Below the pieces are notes generated by a model that did no database searches, was not told where the DNA came from, and saw only the letters and a list, made by a program, of their open reading frames with translations. From contig NZ_JAHLQI010000001.1 in the NCBI RefSeq assembly GCF_018918345.1, forward strand, positions 590,490 through 654,489: a stretch of 64,000 nt of DNA. Reading direction: 5' to 3'. Position 1 is the stretch's first letter. Each line of letters opens with the position of its first letter. Source of the stretch: Butyricicoccus intestinisimiae. GTDB taxonomy: Bacteria; Bacillota; Clostridia; Oscillospirales; Butyricicoccaceae. Both the position numbers and the translations under genes were made by a program. Positions 40,534 to 49,759 of this stretch are shown here, piece by piece.

Positions 40534-41718
40534 ATGACTATTTTAGAACTGCGCGAAAAGCGCAATACAGCGTGGAATGCTGCAAAGGCATTTCTCGATT
40601 CTCACCGTACCGAGAAAGGTACTCTTACTGCCGAGGACGATGCTACTTATTCCAGAATGGAACAGGAAATCGCCGATCTTGGTAAAGAAATTGCTCGTCT
40701 TGAAAGACAAGAAGCATTGGAGGCCGAGCTTAATAAGCCGGTAAACAAGCCTCTCACTTCTAAGCCGGGGAATTCTGCCACAGATAAACCTGTAAAAACT
40801 GGTCGTGCTTCTGATGAATACAAGAATGGTATGCTTCAGGCACTCCGCACCAACTTCCGTCAGGTATCTAATATTCTACAGGAAGGTGTTGATGCCGATG
40901 GTGGCTACCTTGTGCCGGAGGAATATGACAGTCGTTTGATTGATGTTCTTACCGAAGAAAACATCATGAGAAGTCTTGGACACACTATCACAACTTCCGG
41001 TGACCATAAGATCAACATCGCTGCTACGAAACCTGCGGCTGCATGGATTGAGGAAGGTGGCGCACTTCAGTTTTCTGATGCGACCTTCAGTCAGATCCTT
41101 TTGGATGCGCACAAACTCCATGTAGCTATCAAGGTCACTGAAGAACTTCTCTATGATAATGCCTTCGGTCTTGAAAATTACATCATCGATCAGTTTGGTA
41201 AGGCTTTGGCAAATGCCGAGGAGGATGCATTCCTCAACGGCGACGGTTCCGGCAAACCGACCGGCCTTTTCGCTGCGACTGGCGGCGGCACGGTAGCAGG
41301 TACGCTTTCTGCTGCGATCAAGTCTGATGATATGCTTGACCTGGTATACGCTCTTAAGCGTCCGTATCGCAAGAATGCAAGTTTCATCATGAACGATAAA
41401 ACACTGGCACAGCTCCGCAAGCTGAAGGATAACAATGGTGCATACATCTGGCAGCCATCTTATCAGACCGGTGAACCGGATAAGGTACTTGGCTATGCCG
41501 TTCATACCTCTGCATATGCGCCGGAGAATGCTATCGCTTTCGGTGATTACAGCTATTACAACATTGGTGATCGTGGTACTCGCTCCTTCAAGCAGCTCAC
41601 TGAGCTCTTTGCAGGCAACGGTATGATTGGCTATGTAGCAAAGGAACGTGTCGATGGCAAGCTGATTCTTCCGGAAGCAGTACAGATTTTGAAACTCAGT
41701 GGTTCTTCTAAGGGCTAA
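40534..41718 (+). CDS. Major capsid protein, HK97 fold
   Basis: A 394-residue capsid protein. The N-terminal ~110 residues form the charged coiled-coil delta domain (YSRMEQEIADLGKEIARLERQEAL), which the protease probably removes. The HK97 core begins near DADGGYLVPEEYDS and includes the E-loop and FLNGDGSGKPTGLF blocks, ending KLILPEAVQILK. Strong RBS TGGAGGTATTC. It is followed by a terminator. Confidence 0.95.
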   Translation: MTILELREKRNTAWNAAKAFLDSHRTEKGTLTAEDDATYSRMEQEIADLGKEIARLERQEALEAELNKPVNKPLTSKPGNSATDKPVKTGRASDEYKNGMLQALRTNFRQVSNILQEGVDADGGYLVPEEYDSRLIDVLTEENIMRSLGHTITTSGDHKINIAATKPAAAWIEEGGALQFSDATFSQILLDAHKLHVAIKVTEELLYDNAFGLENYIIDQFGKALANAEEDAFLNGDGSGKPTGLFAATGGGTVAGTLSAAIKSDDMLDLVYALKRPYRKNASFIMNDKTLAQLRKLKDNNGAYIWQPSYQTGEPDKVLGYAVHTSAYAPENAIAFGDYSYYNIGDRGTRSFKQLTELFAGNGMIGYVAKERVDGKLILPEAVQILKLSGSSKG

Positions 41719-41722
41719 GCAT

Positions 41723-41765
41723 GAAAGGTAGCGTCTTCTTTTATGAGGGCGCTACCTTCCTTTTA
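41723..41765 (+). terminator. Terminator after capsid gene
   Basis: GAAAGGTAGCG (41723-41733) pairs with CGCTACCTTCC (41750-41760, one mismatch), then TTTTA. Confidence 0.85.
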
Positions 41766-41784
41766 TGATTGGAGGCGATAAACG

Positions 41785-42057
41785 ATGATTGTCACTTTAG
41801 AAGAAATGAAGCAGTATCTCCGAGTGGATTTTGATGATGACGATTTCCTCATCGAGACGCTCATCACATCAGCTACACGCCTCTGCATGGATATTACAAG
41901 GCAGAATGAAGATGTCTTTGAAGAAAGTGAGAATGCAAAGCCTGCTGTCTATTATGCGGTAGCCTACCTCTACGAACATCGTGAGGAAGCTGACCATCAT
42001 GCTCTGACACTGACTTTGCGCTCTCTTCTCTTCGGTTCCAGAAAGGAGGCTTTCTGA
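41785..42057 (+). CDS. Head-tail connector (gp6-like)
   Basis: A 90-residue connector protein (VTLEEMKQYLRVDFDDDDFLIETLI, YYAVAYLYEHREEADHHALTLTLRSLLFGSR), the standard phage gp6/QLRG-type adaptor that binds below the portal. Stop and next start overlap by one base. Confidence 0.92.
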   Translation: MIVTLEEMKQYLRVDFDDDDFLIETLITSATRLCMDITRQNEDVFEESENAKPAVYYAVAYLYEHREEADHHALTLTLRSLLFGSRKEAF

Positions 42058-42389
42058 TGAATATTGAGCTGCTAAATGTTCGCATCTACATTCAGAAGAA
42101 TGAAGTCATCTCCGATTCAATTGGAAATCGAAAGAACACTTGGAAAGATTACTACACCTGCTATGCCACCGTTAGTGCAGAAGCTGGAAAGGAATCCACC
42201 GATGCCGGTCTTGTCATAGATGATTCCAAGATTGATTTTACGATCCGTTACTGCAAGAAAGCTGCTGCTCTTACCTCTACTGGATATCGGGTACAGTTTG
42301 GAAGTGAACTATACGATATTTTAGCAGTAGACCATATGAATTTTAAGCGAAAATGTATCAAACTCTCCTGTCAGAAAGTGAGGCGGTGA
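42057..42389 (+). CDS. Head closure / head-tail adaptor
   Basis: A 110-residue beta-rich protein (VRIYIQKNEVISDSIGNRKNTWKDYYTCYATVS) of the SPP1 gp16-like head-closure family, in the expected place between connector and gp10-like protein. It seals the head and binds the tail. Confidence 0.85.
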   Translation: MNIELLNVRIYIQKNEVISDSIGNRKNTWKDYYTCYATVSAEAGKESTDAGLVIDDSKIDFTIRYCKKAAALTSTGYRVQFGSELYDILAVDHMNFKRKCIKLSCQKVRR

Positions 42390-42390
42390 C

Positions 42391-42774
42391 ATGACCCAGA
42401 AAGTAAAAATTAACGCTCTCGCAGAAGCTGTTATGAAAGAACTGACCGAATATGCTAACCTTGCGACGGTAGATATGAAAGCTGCTGTCAAAAAAGCCGG
42501 TAACACTGTAAAGAAGCAGATACAAAGTACTGCTCCAAAAGATACTGGTGCCTACGGCAAGAGCTGGTCAGTGAAGAACACAAAGGAAACCTCCAAATCA
42601 CTGGAGGTCACTGTGTATTCCAGAAATCGCTATCAGTTAGCTCACCTCCTGGAATTCGGTCATGCCAAGCGTGGCGGTGGCCGTGTGGCCGGTCGTTCCC
42701 ACATTGCCCCTGCCGAAGAAGCCGGTATCAAAGAACTGGAATCTGAGATTGAGAGGTGTCTGAAAAATGGATAG
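42391..42774 (+). CDS. HK97 gp10-family tail-joining protein
   Basis: A 127-residue protein with KAGNTVKKQIQSTAPKDTGAYGKSW and YQLAHLLEFGHAKRGGGRV, the clear HK97 gp10 signature. It takes part in joining or terminating the tail. Overlaps the next gene by 8 bp. Confidence 0.92.
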   Translation: MTQKVKINALAEAVMKELTEYANLATVDMKAAVKKAGNTVKKQIQSTAPKDTGAYGKSWSVKNTKETSKSLEVTVYSRNRYQLAHLLEFGHAKRGGGRVAGRSHIAPAEEAGIKELESEIERCLKNG

Positions 42775-43084
42775 ATTACTGCAAATCCTATCGGAGATGG
42801 CCCTCCCCTTTGCTTACGACCACTTTGCTGAAGGAGAATCGCCAAATCCACCATTCATCTGCTACCTGCATCCGGGAAGCGATAACTTCTCCGCAGATGG
42901 CCGTGTCTATTACAAAATCAACGAGGTTCGTATTGAACTCTACTGTGATAGCAAGGACCCGGCATTGGAAGCAACACTGGAAGCTGTGCTTGATGAGCAC
43001 GGCATTTTTTATAACAAAACAGAGGTCTGGATTGAGAGTGAGAAGCTCTATGAAGTCCTCTACACATTTGAAATGGAGGTCTAA
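42767..43084 (+). CDS. Tail completion/terminator protein
   Basis: A 105-residue protein (LPFAYDHFAEGESPNPPFICY, YYKINEVRIELYCDSKDPALEATLEAVLDEHGIFYNK) in the position and with the pattern of gp11/TrP-like tail terminators. Assignment from context and fold-like pattern. Confidence 0.8.
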   Translation: MDRLLQILSEMALPFAYDHFAEGESPNPPFICYLHPGSDNFSADGRVYYKINEVRIELYCDSKDPALEATLEAVLDEHGIFYNKTEVWIESEKLYEVLYTFEMEV

Positions 43085-43089
43085 TCAAC

Positions 43090-43662
43090 ATGGGTAATAA
43101 AGTCAAATATAACCTAAAAAATGTTCATGCTGCCAAGCTCACTCGTAGTGAGGACGGCTCCTTTACCTACGCTAAGCCAAAGGCTATTCCCGGTGCAGTC
43201 AGCATCAGTTTGGATGCCGAGGGTGACAGCTCTCCGTTCTATGCCGATGGTATCGTATATTTCCGTTCCACTGCCAACAACGGTTACAGTGGTGATTTGG
43301 AAATCGCACTCATTCCGGAATGGTTCCGTACAGAAATTCTGAAAGAAGATCTTGATAAAAACGGCGTGCTTATTGAAAATGCAACCATCACCGAACTGGA
43401 GAAGTTCGCATTGCTCTTTGAGTTTGACGGTGATGTCAGAAGCATTCGCCATGTGCTTTACAACTGCACTTCCTCTCGTCCTTCCATTGAATCTGAGACT
43501 AAAGAGGATACCATCGAGCCGGGTAAAGAAAAGCTCACGCTTACCGCTGATCCTAGAGAGGATGGTCTCGTCAAGAGCCGCACCGGTGATGCGACAGATG
43601 CAGAAATTTATAAAAACTGGTACCAGCAGGTTTATGTGCCGGTACCTAAAACAGAAGGATAA
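43090..43662 (+). CDS. Major tail protein
   Basis: A 190-residue tail-tube protein of the phi13-type family (VKYNLKNVHAAKLTRSEDGSFTY, IPGAVSISLDAEGDSSPFYADG, GYSGDLEIALIPEWF). It polymerises into the tail tube around the tape measure. Located directly before the tail-chaperone pair. Confidence 0.92.
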   Translation: MGNKVKYNLKNVHAAKLTRSEDGSFTYAKPKAIPGAVSISLDAEGDSSPFYADGIVYFRSTANNGYSGDLEIALIPEWFRTEILKEDLDKNGVLIENATITELEKFALLFEFDGDVRSIRHVLYNCTSSRPSIESETKEDTIEPGKEKLTLTADPREDGLVKSRTGDATDAEIYKNWYQQVYVPVPKTEG

Positions 43663-43676
43663 GGAGGACGTAAGGC

Positions 43677-44051
43677 ATGTTAGAAAAAACAATTACAATC
43701 GGTGATAAGCGAGTCAAATTCCGTTCCTCCGCGACTATCCCCAGACTCTACCGTGCAAAATTCAAGCGTGATATCTTCAAAGACCTCTCACGTCTGGAAT
43801 CATCCTATAAGGGTAACTCTGATGATGGCTCATCCTTTGAGATCGAAGACTTGGAGATTTTTGAGAACGTGGCCTATATCATGGCCTACCATGCTGACCA
43901 CAGTATTCCGGCAACCATTGAAGAGTGGCTGGATGAATTTGAGATGTTCTCCATCTATGAGGTACTTCCTGAAATTCTCGAACTCTGGGGCATGAATCTT
44001 CAGACAGAAATTGAATCTAAAAAAAACTTCATCGCAGTAGCCGGGAAATGA
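43677..44051 (+). CDS. Tail assembly chaperone G
   Basis: A 124-residue gpG-like chaperone (IGDKRVKFRSSATIPRLYRAKFKRDIFKDL, LEIFENVAYIMAYHADHS, EWLDEFEMFSIYEVLPEILELW). Near its 3' end the run AAAAAAC (44021-44027) allows a -1 frameshift into the following ORF, giving a gpGT fusion as in lambda and many siphophages. RBS AAGGAGGACG. Confidence 0.88.
   Translation: MLEKTITIGDKRVKFRSSATIPRLYRAKFKRDIFKDLSRLESSYKGNSDDGSSFEIEDLEIFENVAYIMAYHADHSIPATIEEWLDEFEMFSIYEVLPEILELWGMNLQTEIESKKNFIAVAGK
44021..44027 (+). other. Programmed -1 frameshift site (gpG/gpGT)
   Basis: A AAA AAC in the zero frame. After slippage the -1 frame reads LHRSSREM and enters the next ORF without a stop. The second ORF lies exactly in the -1 frame. 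Confidence 0.8.
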
Positions 44052-44212
44052 CCACACCGTTGTTTCTCCTGCGTTGTATTGAAATCGGTATCTCTATCGG
44101 AGACCTTGACCTTTTAACCATTGGAATGGTGATGGACATTTGGACAGAAAAAGCAAATGACGATGTGAAATACCAGCAAATCGCAACACAGGAGGACTTC
44201 GATAAATTCTAA
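44048..44212 (+). CDS. Tail assembly chaperone T part
   Basis: A 54-codon ORF (MTTPLFLLRCIEIGISIGDL, then MVMDIWTEKANDDVKYQQIA) overlapping the gpG stop by ATGA. It is the T portion of the frameshift fusion, rich in residues that bind tape measure protein, and may also start on its own ATG. It directly precedes the tape measure gene. Confidence 0.8.
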   Translation: MTTPLFLLRCIEIGISIGDLDLLTIGMVMDIWTEKANDDVKYQQIATQEDFDKF

Positions 44213-44227
44213 GGAGGTGACGTACAA

Positions 44228-47200
44228 GTGGCAAATCGAATCAAAGGTATCACTGTTGAAATCGGTGGCGATACGACTGGCCTAGATAAAGCCTTAAAGT
44301 CGGTCAATACTTCAATCCGCTCTACCCAGTCTGCCCTGAAGGACGTCAACCGCCTCTTGAAGCTCGACCCTTCCAATACAGAATTACTCTCTCAAAAGCA
44401 AAGACTCTTGAAAGATGCCATCGCAGCCACAAAGGAAAAGCTGGATTCACTCAAGGTAGCACAGGAGCAGGCCAAGCAACAGTTGGAAAATGGAGAACTC
44501 GGTCAGGACAAATATAACGCTCTTCAGCGTGAAATCGTAGAGACCGAGGAAGAATTACGACGCCTGCAGCAAGAAGCTGCCACTACAAACACTGCGCTTT
44601 CTAAAATAGATGTGGCTGGTCAAAAGATGGAGACCGTCGGTAATTCCATCGCTGGTGCCGGTAAAAAGATGATGGGCGTGACCACCGTAATTGGTGGTGT
44701 CGGTATTGCCGCAGTAAAAACAGCAGCTGACTTTGACTCCTCAATGAGTCAGGTGGCTGCTGTTTCTGGTGCTACAGGTAAGGACTTTGATGCTCTCAGA
44801 AATAAAGCCCGTGAAATGGGTGCTAAAACTAAGTTCTCTGCAACAGAAGCCGCAGAAGCTATGAACTACATGGCGATGGCCGGTTGGAAAACGGAAGATA
44901 TGCTGGATGGTATCGAGGGTGTCATGAACCTTGCTGCTGCCTCTGGTGAGGACTTAGCAACCACTTCTGACATCGTAACTGATGCCTTGACTGCCTTCGG
45001 ACTCTCTGCAAAGGACTCCGGTCATTTTGCAGACATCCTTGCTGCAGCATCTTCCAATGCAAATACGAATGTATCCATGATGGGTGAAACCTTCAAATAC
45101 TGTGCTCCTATCGCTGGTGCACTTGGTTTCTCTGCTGAGGATACTGCGGAAGCAATCGGCCTTATGGCCAATGCTGGTATCAAGTCTTCTCAGGCTGGTA
45201 CCGCCCTTCGTACTATTATGAACAATCTTGCTGGTGATGTAAAAATCAGTGGTAAGGCCATCGGAGATGTCACTATCGCCACTACCAACGCAGATGGTTC
45301 CATGCGTGACCTTTCTGATATTTTAGCTGACTGTCGTTCTGCTTTTGGAAACTTAACAGAATCCGAAAAAGCTCAAGCCGCTGAATCACTCGTCGGCAAA
45401 AATGCCATGTCCGGCTTCCTAGCTCTGATGAATGCTGGCCAAGGCGATATTGATAAGCTCTCCTCTGCAATTGATAACTGTGACGGATCAGCTGAAAAAA
45501 TGGCTATGACTATGCAGGATAATCTTGCCGGTCAGCTTACTATCTTAAAGTCTCAGCTTCAGGAGCTTGCCATTTCTTTTGGTGATATCCTGATGCCTGC
45601 TATCCGCTCCATCGTATCGAAATTGCAAGGTTTCGTAGATAAACTTAACGGAATGGATGAAGGTACCAAGAGAGCCATTGTTACCATTGCTCTTTTGGTC
45701 GCCTCAATCGGTCCATTGCTTGTCATCATCGGAACAGCCATCTCGAAAATTGGTGTGGCTATGCAGGGCTTTGTGAAACTGGCAAATGGTATTAGCAAAT
45801 TGAAGATCGCCATTCAAGGTGGAACCGGCGTTCTTGGAAAACTCGGTTCCGCACTTGGTGGCATCTCTGCTCCCGTGTTGGCTGTTGTTGCTGTTATTGC
45901 CGTTTTGGTAGCTGCCTTTGTTCACCTTTGGAAAACCAACGAAGGTTTCCGGGATGCAATTATCGGGACTTGGAATCGTATCAAAGATACTATTTCTGGC
46001 TTCTGTCAGGGCATTGTTGACAGGCTGAACGCTCTGGGATTTCAGTTCACTGATATCGTGGATGTTCTAAAGACAATATGGGATGGTTTTTGTCAGGTCC
46101 TCGCTCCCATATTTGAAGGAGTATTTAACAACATTGCAAATATTCTCTCTACAGTAACTGGTGTAATCACCGGCATTCTGGATGTCTTTATCGGCATCTT
46201 TACCGGGAATTGGTCACAGGCATGGAATGGTGTAAAGGAAATATTTTCTTCCATTTGGAACGGAATCAGTAGTTTCTTCACCAACATTCTCAATGTCATT
46301 AAAGGAGTCGCAGATATGGTTCTTGGATGGTTTGGCACCAGCTGGAATGAAGTCTGGACAAATATCAAGACCTTCTTTGAAGGAATCTGGAATGGTATTG
46401 CTACATTCTTTATCACCATTTGGGAGACGCTGAAAAATGTCGTAACCGTCGGTATCATGGCGATAGGTTCCATTTTAAGTGCTGCTTTTGATATTATTAC
46501 ACTTCCATTTCGTTTTATCTGGGAAAACTGTAAAGAAATTATTATCTCAATCTGGGATGCTATTAAATCCAAGGTGACAACTGTGATTCATGCAGTGGCA
46601 TCTGTGATCAGCACTGTGATGAACGCCATCAAAACGGTATTTTCTACTGTGTGGAATGCGATAAAGACAGTGGTGACCACAGTAGTAAATGCCATCAAAT
46701 CTGTTGTAACGACTGTGTTCAATGCTATCAAAAACACAGCAACCACCGTATGGAATGCAATAAAAACCGCTGTTACAACTCCGGTTAACGCCATCAAAAG
46801 CACTGTCACAACAGTATTTAATTCTGTAAAAAGTACAGTTAGTAGTATCTTTAATGGAATTAAATCAACTGCTACTTCCGTATGGAACGGCATAAAATCC
46901 GCTATCACTACTCCTATCGAGGCAGCTAAAAACAAAGTCAAAAGCGTGGTTGATGCTATCAAGGGATTTTTCTCCGGCATGAAGATTTCTCTTCCGCACA
47001 TCAAGCTGCCGCATTTCAAGGTGACTGGCAAACTGTCCATCGCTCCACCTTCTGTACCACATCTTTCTATTGATTGGTACAAGGAAGGCGGTATCATGAC
47101 TAGTCCTACTATCTTTGGAATGAACGGATCTTCTTTGATGGCTGGCGGTGAAGCCGGTGCAGAAGCAATTCTTCCTCTTGCCGGTTTCTACAAACAGCTG

Positions 47201-47380
47201 GAAGCGATGATTTCCAGTCATCTCAATACCAGTGCAATGGAAAAATATCTGGCAGTCATTGCTGATAATTCCAGTAAGGGCATCTACCTTGAGGACGGTA
47301 CACTTGTTGGCCATCTGCTCCCGGCAATCGACGGTGAGCTCGGCAAAGCACAAAAGTTACAAAGGAGGTTCAGTCTATGA
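44228..47380 (+). CDS. Tail tape measure protein
   Basis: A 1050-residue tape measure. Coiled coil spans ~15-130. The TP901-type core (KFSATEAAEAMNYMAMAGWKTEDMLDGIEGVM...) lies around ~200-400. Hydrophobic segments are near 475-500 and 540-570. A run of about ten 11-residue repeats of the type TTVWNAIKTAV lies at ~780-900, and the C-terminus has SPTIFGMNGSSLMAGGEAGAEAILPL. It sets tail length and helps DNA passage. GTG start after AAGGAGGTGACGTACAA. Confidence 0.95.
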   Translation: MANRIKGITVEIGGDTTGLDKALKSVNTSIRSTQSALKDVNRLLKLDPSNTELLSQKQRLLKDAIAATKEKLDSLKVAQEQAKQQLENGELGQDKYNALQREIVETEEELRRLQQEAATTNTALSKIDVAGQKMETVGNSIAGAGKKMMGVTTVIGGVGIAAVKTAADFDSSMSQVAAVSGATGKDFDALRNKAREMGAKTKFSATEAAEAMNYMAMAGWKTEDMLDGIEGVMNLAAASGEDLATTSDIVTDALTAFGLSAKDSGHFADILAAASSNANTNVSMMGETFKYCAPIAGALGFSAEDTAEAIGLMANAGIKSSQAGTALRTIMNNLAGDVKISGKAIGDVTIATTNADGSMRDLSDILADCRSAFGNLTESEKAQAAESLVGKNAMSGFLALMNAGQGDIDKLSSAIDNCDGSAEKMAMTMQDNLAGQLTILKSQLQELAISFGDILMPAIRSIVSKLQGFVDKLNGMDEGTKRAIVTIALLVASIGPLLVIIGTAISKIGVAMQGFVKLANGISKLKIAIQGGTGVLGKLGSALGGISAPVLAVVAVIAVLVAAFVHLWKTNEGFRDAIIGTWNRIKDTISGFCQGIVDRLNALGFQFTDIVDVLKTIWDGFCQVLAPIFEGVFNNIANILSTVTGVITGILDVFIGIFTGNWSQAWNGVKEIFSSIWNGISSFFTNILNVIKGVADMVLGWFGTSWNEVWTNIKTFFEGIWNGIATFFITIWETLKNVVTVGIMAIGSILSAAFDIITLPFRFIWENCKEIIISIWDAIKSKVTTVIHAVASVISTVMNAIKTVFSTVWNAIKTVVTTVVNAIKSVVTTVFNAIKNTATTVWNAIKTAVTTPVNAIKSTVTTVFNSVKSTVSSIFNGIKSTATSVWNGIKSAITTPIEAAKNKVKSVVDAIKGFFSGMKISLPHIKLPHFKVTGKLSIAPPSVPHLSIDWYKEGGIMTSPTIFGMNGSSLMAGGEAGAEAILPLAGFYKQLEAMISSHLNTSAMEKYLAVIADNSSKGIYLEDGTLVGHLLPAIDGELGKAQKLQRRFSL

Positions 47381-48027
47381 CACCTGATATTAAATTAAAC
47401 GGAACATCAGTCGCTTCTATGGGCTGGCTCCGAGAGACTGTCTCTTTTCCAGTGCCACAGTCGCAATCCAATACGATTGTTGTGCCAGGAAGGAACTCTC
47501 CTATTCGTTATACAGAAGCTCTGGGGCGTGTATCTTATCAGCCTCGGAGCTTTTCTTTAACGTTTTCTATGCTTGGAACAAGAAAGAGATACGATCAGAT
47601 GGTCGCTGGAATGACAAACCGCTATGCTGGTCAGCTCATAAAAGTATCGACTAGCGAGGAGCCAGAGCTATATGCTATTGGTACTTTAGAGATTTCATCT
47701 GAATATGATCCACTCTTAGGTAAAGGCCAGCTCGTGATTTCCTGTGAAGATGCAGATTCCTATCGTTACCACAATGAAGAGACAATCGTTAATCTGACTG
47801 GTTCCGGTACACTCATTATCGAAAATGACTTTATGCCTGTTGTTCCTGTTATTACAATCTCAACAGAAACAGCTCTCAGCTGGACAATCGGCAGTGATTC
47901 TTTCAGGAAATCACTTAGCGCAGGCACTTGGACGCTTCCTGAATTTGAACTGCAAGCTGGCAGAAATACAGTCACAATCCAAGGATCAGGCACTACTACC
48001 TTTCGATTTAGGGAGGGCCGCCTATGA
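47377..48027 (+). CDS. Distal tail protein (Dit-like)
   Basis: A 216-residue Dit-like protein (LRETVSFPVPQSQSNTIVVPGRNSPI, YQPRSFSLTFSMLGTRKRYDQMVAG), with a beta-rich C-terminus. It forms the hub joining tube and tail tip. Overlaps tape measure (4 bp) and the next gene (4 bp). Confidence 0.9.
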   Translation: MTPDIKLNGTSVASMGWLRETVSFPVPQSQSNTIVVPGRNSPIRYTEALGRVSYQPRSFSLTFSMLGTRKRYDQMVAGMTNRYAGQLIKVSTSEEPELYAIGTLEISSEYDPLLGKGQLVISCEDADSYRYHNEETIVNLTGSGTLIIENDFMPVVPVITISTETALSWTIGSDSFRKSLSAGTWTLPEFELQAGRNTVTIQGSGTTTFRFREGRL

Positions 48028-49745
48028 GTATCTTTCGTATTTTCGTAGACGGTCAGCTATTCTATCATCCACAGTTATCCCAGCTTGCTATTACAGAAGC
48101 GAAACTGACCGAAGATGCCGAAAACATCGACAGTCTGACACTGTCCGCTCCATTTAATCATCCGTATTTGGATTCCATCCACCCGATGGCTTCCACCATC
48201 GTTTGTAAAAAGGGCGATGCGACAGTCTTTGAGGGTCGTGCCTTAAACGATGGCAGTGATTTTTATAACACCCACACTTGGACCTGCGAATCGGCTCTGG
48301 CATATCTCGAAGATAGCCAGCAGCCGCCTTTCTCCTATAAAGGAACACTCAAAGGTCTTTTGGAATATTTTCTCTCTGTCCACAATAAGGCAGTCGAAGA
48401 AAAGAAGCGTTTCAAGCTGGGGAATATTACAGTTACAGATAACAATGACTATATCAGCTATAGCAACTCCGAATATTCCTGCACTTTGGATGCTATCAAA
48501 AGTAAGCTAATCAATACACATGGTGGCTATTTGATGGTTCGCTATACAAAATCCGAAAAATTTCTGGACTACCTTGCAGAGTTCAATACTCGTTCTGTGC
48601 AATCCGTGGAATACGGAAAGAACCTAACGGATGTCAAAATCACCCGTGATCATACCGAACGCATCACTGCTCTGATTCCACTTGGAACAAAGAAAAAGAC
48701 AACTGATGAAGAAGGAAACGAAGTCGAGTCCGATGAACGTGTTGATATCACTTCCGTAAACGACGGGCTAAATTATATATTTGATGAAACTACTGTAAAA
48801 GAAATCGGCTGGATCTGGGCCACAGAAGTCTGGGATGATGTCACGCTCCCAGGCAACCTTTTCCGTAAAGCAAAGGCCCGTCTTGCAGAGCTTATTGCCG
48901 GTATCACCAGCATGGAACTAACCATCGTGGATGAATCAGACACCGGTGCTGATATCGGAAGTATTCATGCCAGACAGTTTGTTAACTGCTTATCTCCGCC
49001 TCATGGCATTGATGGACGCTACGCCTGCATGAGCAAGACTGTAGATTACTTAAATCCGTCTGGGAACACCATAACCATTGGAGCCAGTGGTATCAAGCTG
49101 ACTTCCATATCAGCCAAACAGAATGAAAATATCACTGAACTCACCGATGACTTGATTGGAAAAACCGCAGAAATACAAAGCGCGATAGCAAAGGCGGATG
49201 CCGCAGAAGCTACCGCCAAAGATGCGAAGGAAGCAACTGACACAGTAATTGATGATATTACAGCGTTACAGGAAAGCATACGCGAGTGTTACTCAGAGAT
49301 CTCCAAAACTTCAGAAGAAATCAGTCTAACCGTGCGAGAAGAATACATCTCACGCTCAGAAATGGCAACTATCCAGCAGGATTTTCAATCTACGATTACG
49401 CAAAACAGTAGTGAGATCCGCATGGATTTCTCTGCTGTCACAGATGAGCTGAAGGACAATATCGCAACTAACCAGGAGCTCCTTGAAGAATATATTCGCT
49501 TCAAAGGAGCTCTTATTGAGCTTGGCAAAGTAGGAAATGCCTTCACCGCTGAGCTTTCCAACAATGAACTGGCCTTCAAAGAAAACGGTCAGAAAATCGC
49601 CTACATCTCCAACAACAGCTTGGTTATCACCAATGCAGAGATTCGCAACAAACTATCCCTCGGTAATGAAACCAGAGGATGGTTTGATTTTATCCCAAGA
49701 AATAACGGTAACCTCTCTATCAAGTGGAGAGGCCCGGCATCATAA
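48024..49745 (+). CDS. Tail tip / endopeptidase-type protein (Tal)
   Basis: A 573-residue tail-associated protein. The N-terminal ~370 residues follow the phage minor structural/prophage endopeptidase tail pattern (LDSIHPMASTIVCKKGDATVFEGRA, TYVW-like YLEDSQQPPFSYKGTLKGLLEYFL, GVDITSVNDGLNYI-type). The C-terminal ~200 residues are coiled coil (IQSAIAKADAAEATAKDAKEATD...) and a small beta tip. It forms the tail spike base; enzymatic residues are not obvious. Confidence 0.85.
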   Translation: MSIFRIFVDGQLFYHPQLSQLAITEAKLTEDAENIDSLTLSAPFNHPYLDSIHPMASTIVCKKGDATVFEGRALNDGSDFYNTHTWTCESALAYLEDSQQPPFSYKGTLKGLLEYFLSVHNKAVEEKKRFKLGNITVTDNNDYISYSNSEYSCTLDAIKSKLINTHGGYLMVRYTKSEKFLDYLAEFNTRSVQSVEYGKNLTDVKITRDHTERITALIPLGTKKKTTDEEGNEVESDERVDITSVNDGLNYIFDETTVKEIGWIWATEVWDDVTLPGNLFRKAKARLAELIAGITSMELTIVDESDTGADIGSIHARQFVNCLSPPHGIDGRYACMSKTVDYLNPSGNTITIGASGIKLTSISAKQNENITELTDDLIGKTAEIQSAIAKADAAEATAKDAKEATDTVIDDITALQESIRECYSEISKTSEEISLTVREEYISRSEMATIQQDFQSTITQNSSEIRMDFSAVTDELKDNIATNQELLEEYIRFKGALIELGKVGNAFTAELSNNELAFKENGQKIAYISNNSLVITNAEIRNKLSLGNETRGWFDFIPRNNGNLSIKWRGPAS

Positions 49746-49759
49746 AGGAGTGATTCATT

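Noticed and set aside
46570..46930. Short tandem repeats considered as a CRISPR array
   Set aside because: They are in-frame codon repeats inside the tape measure gene without spacers.
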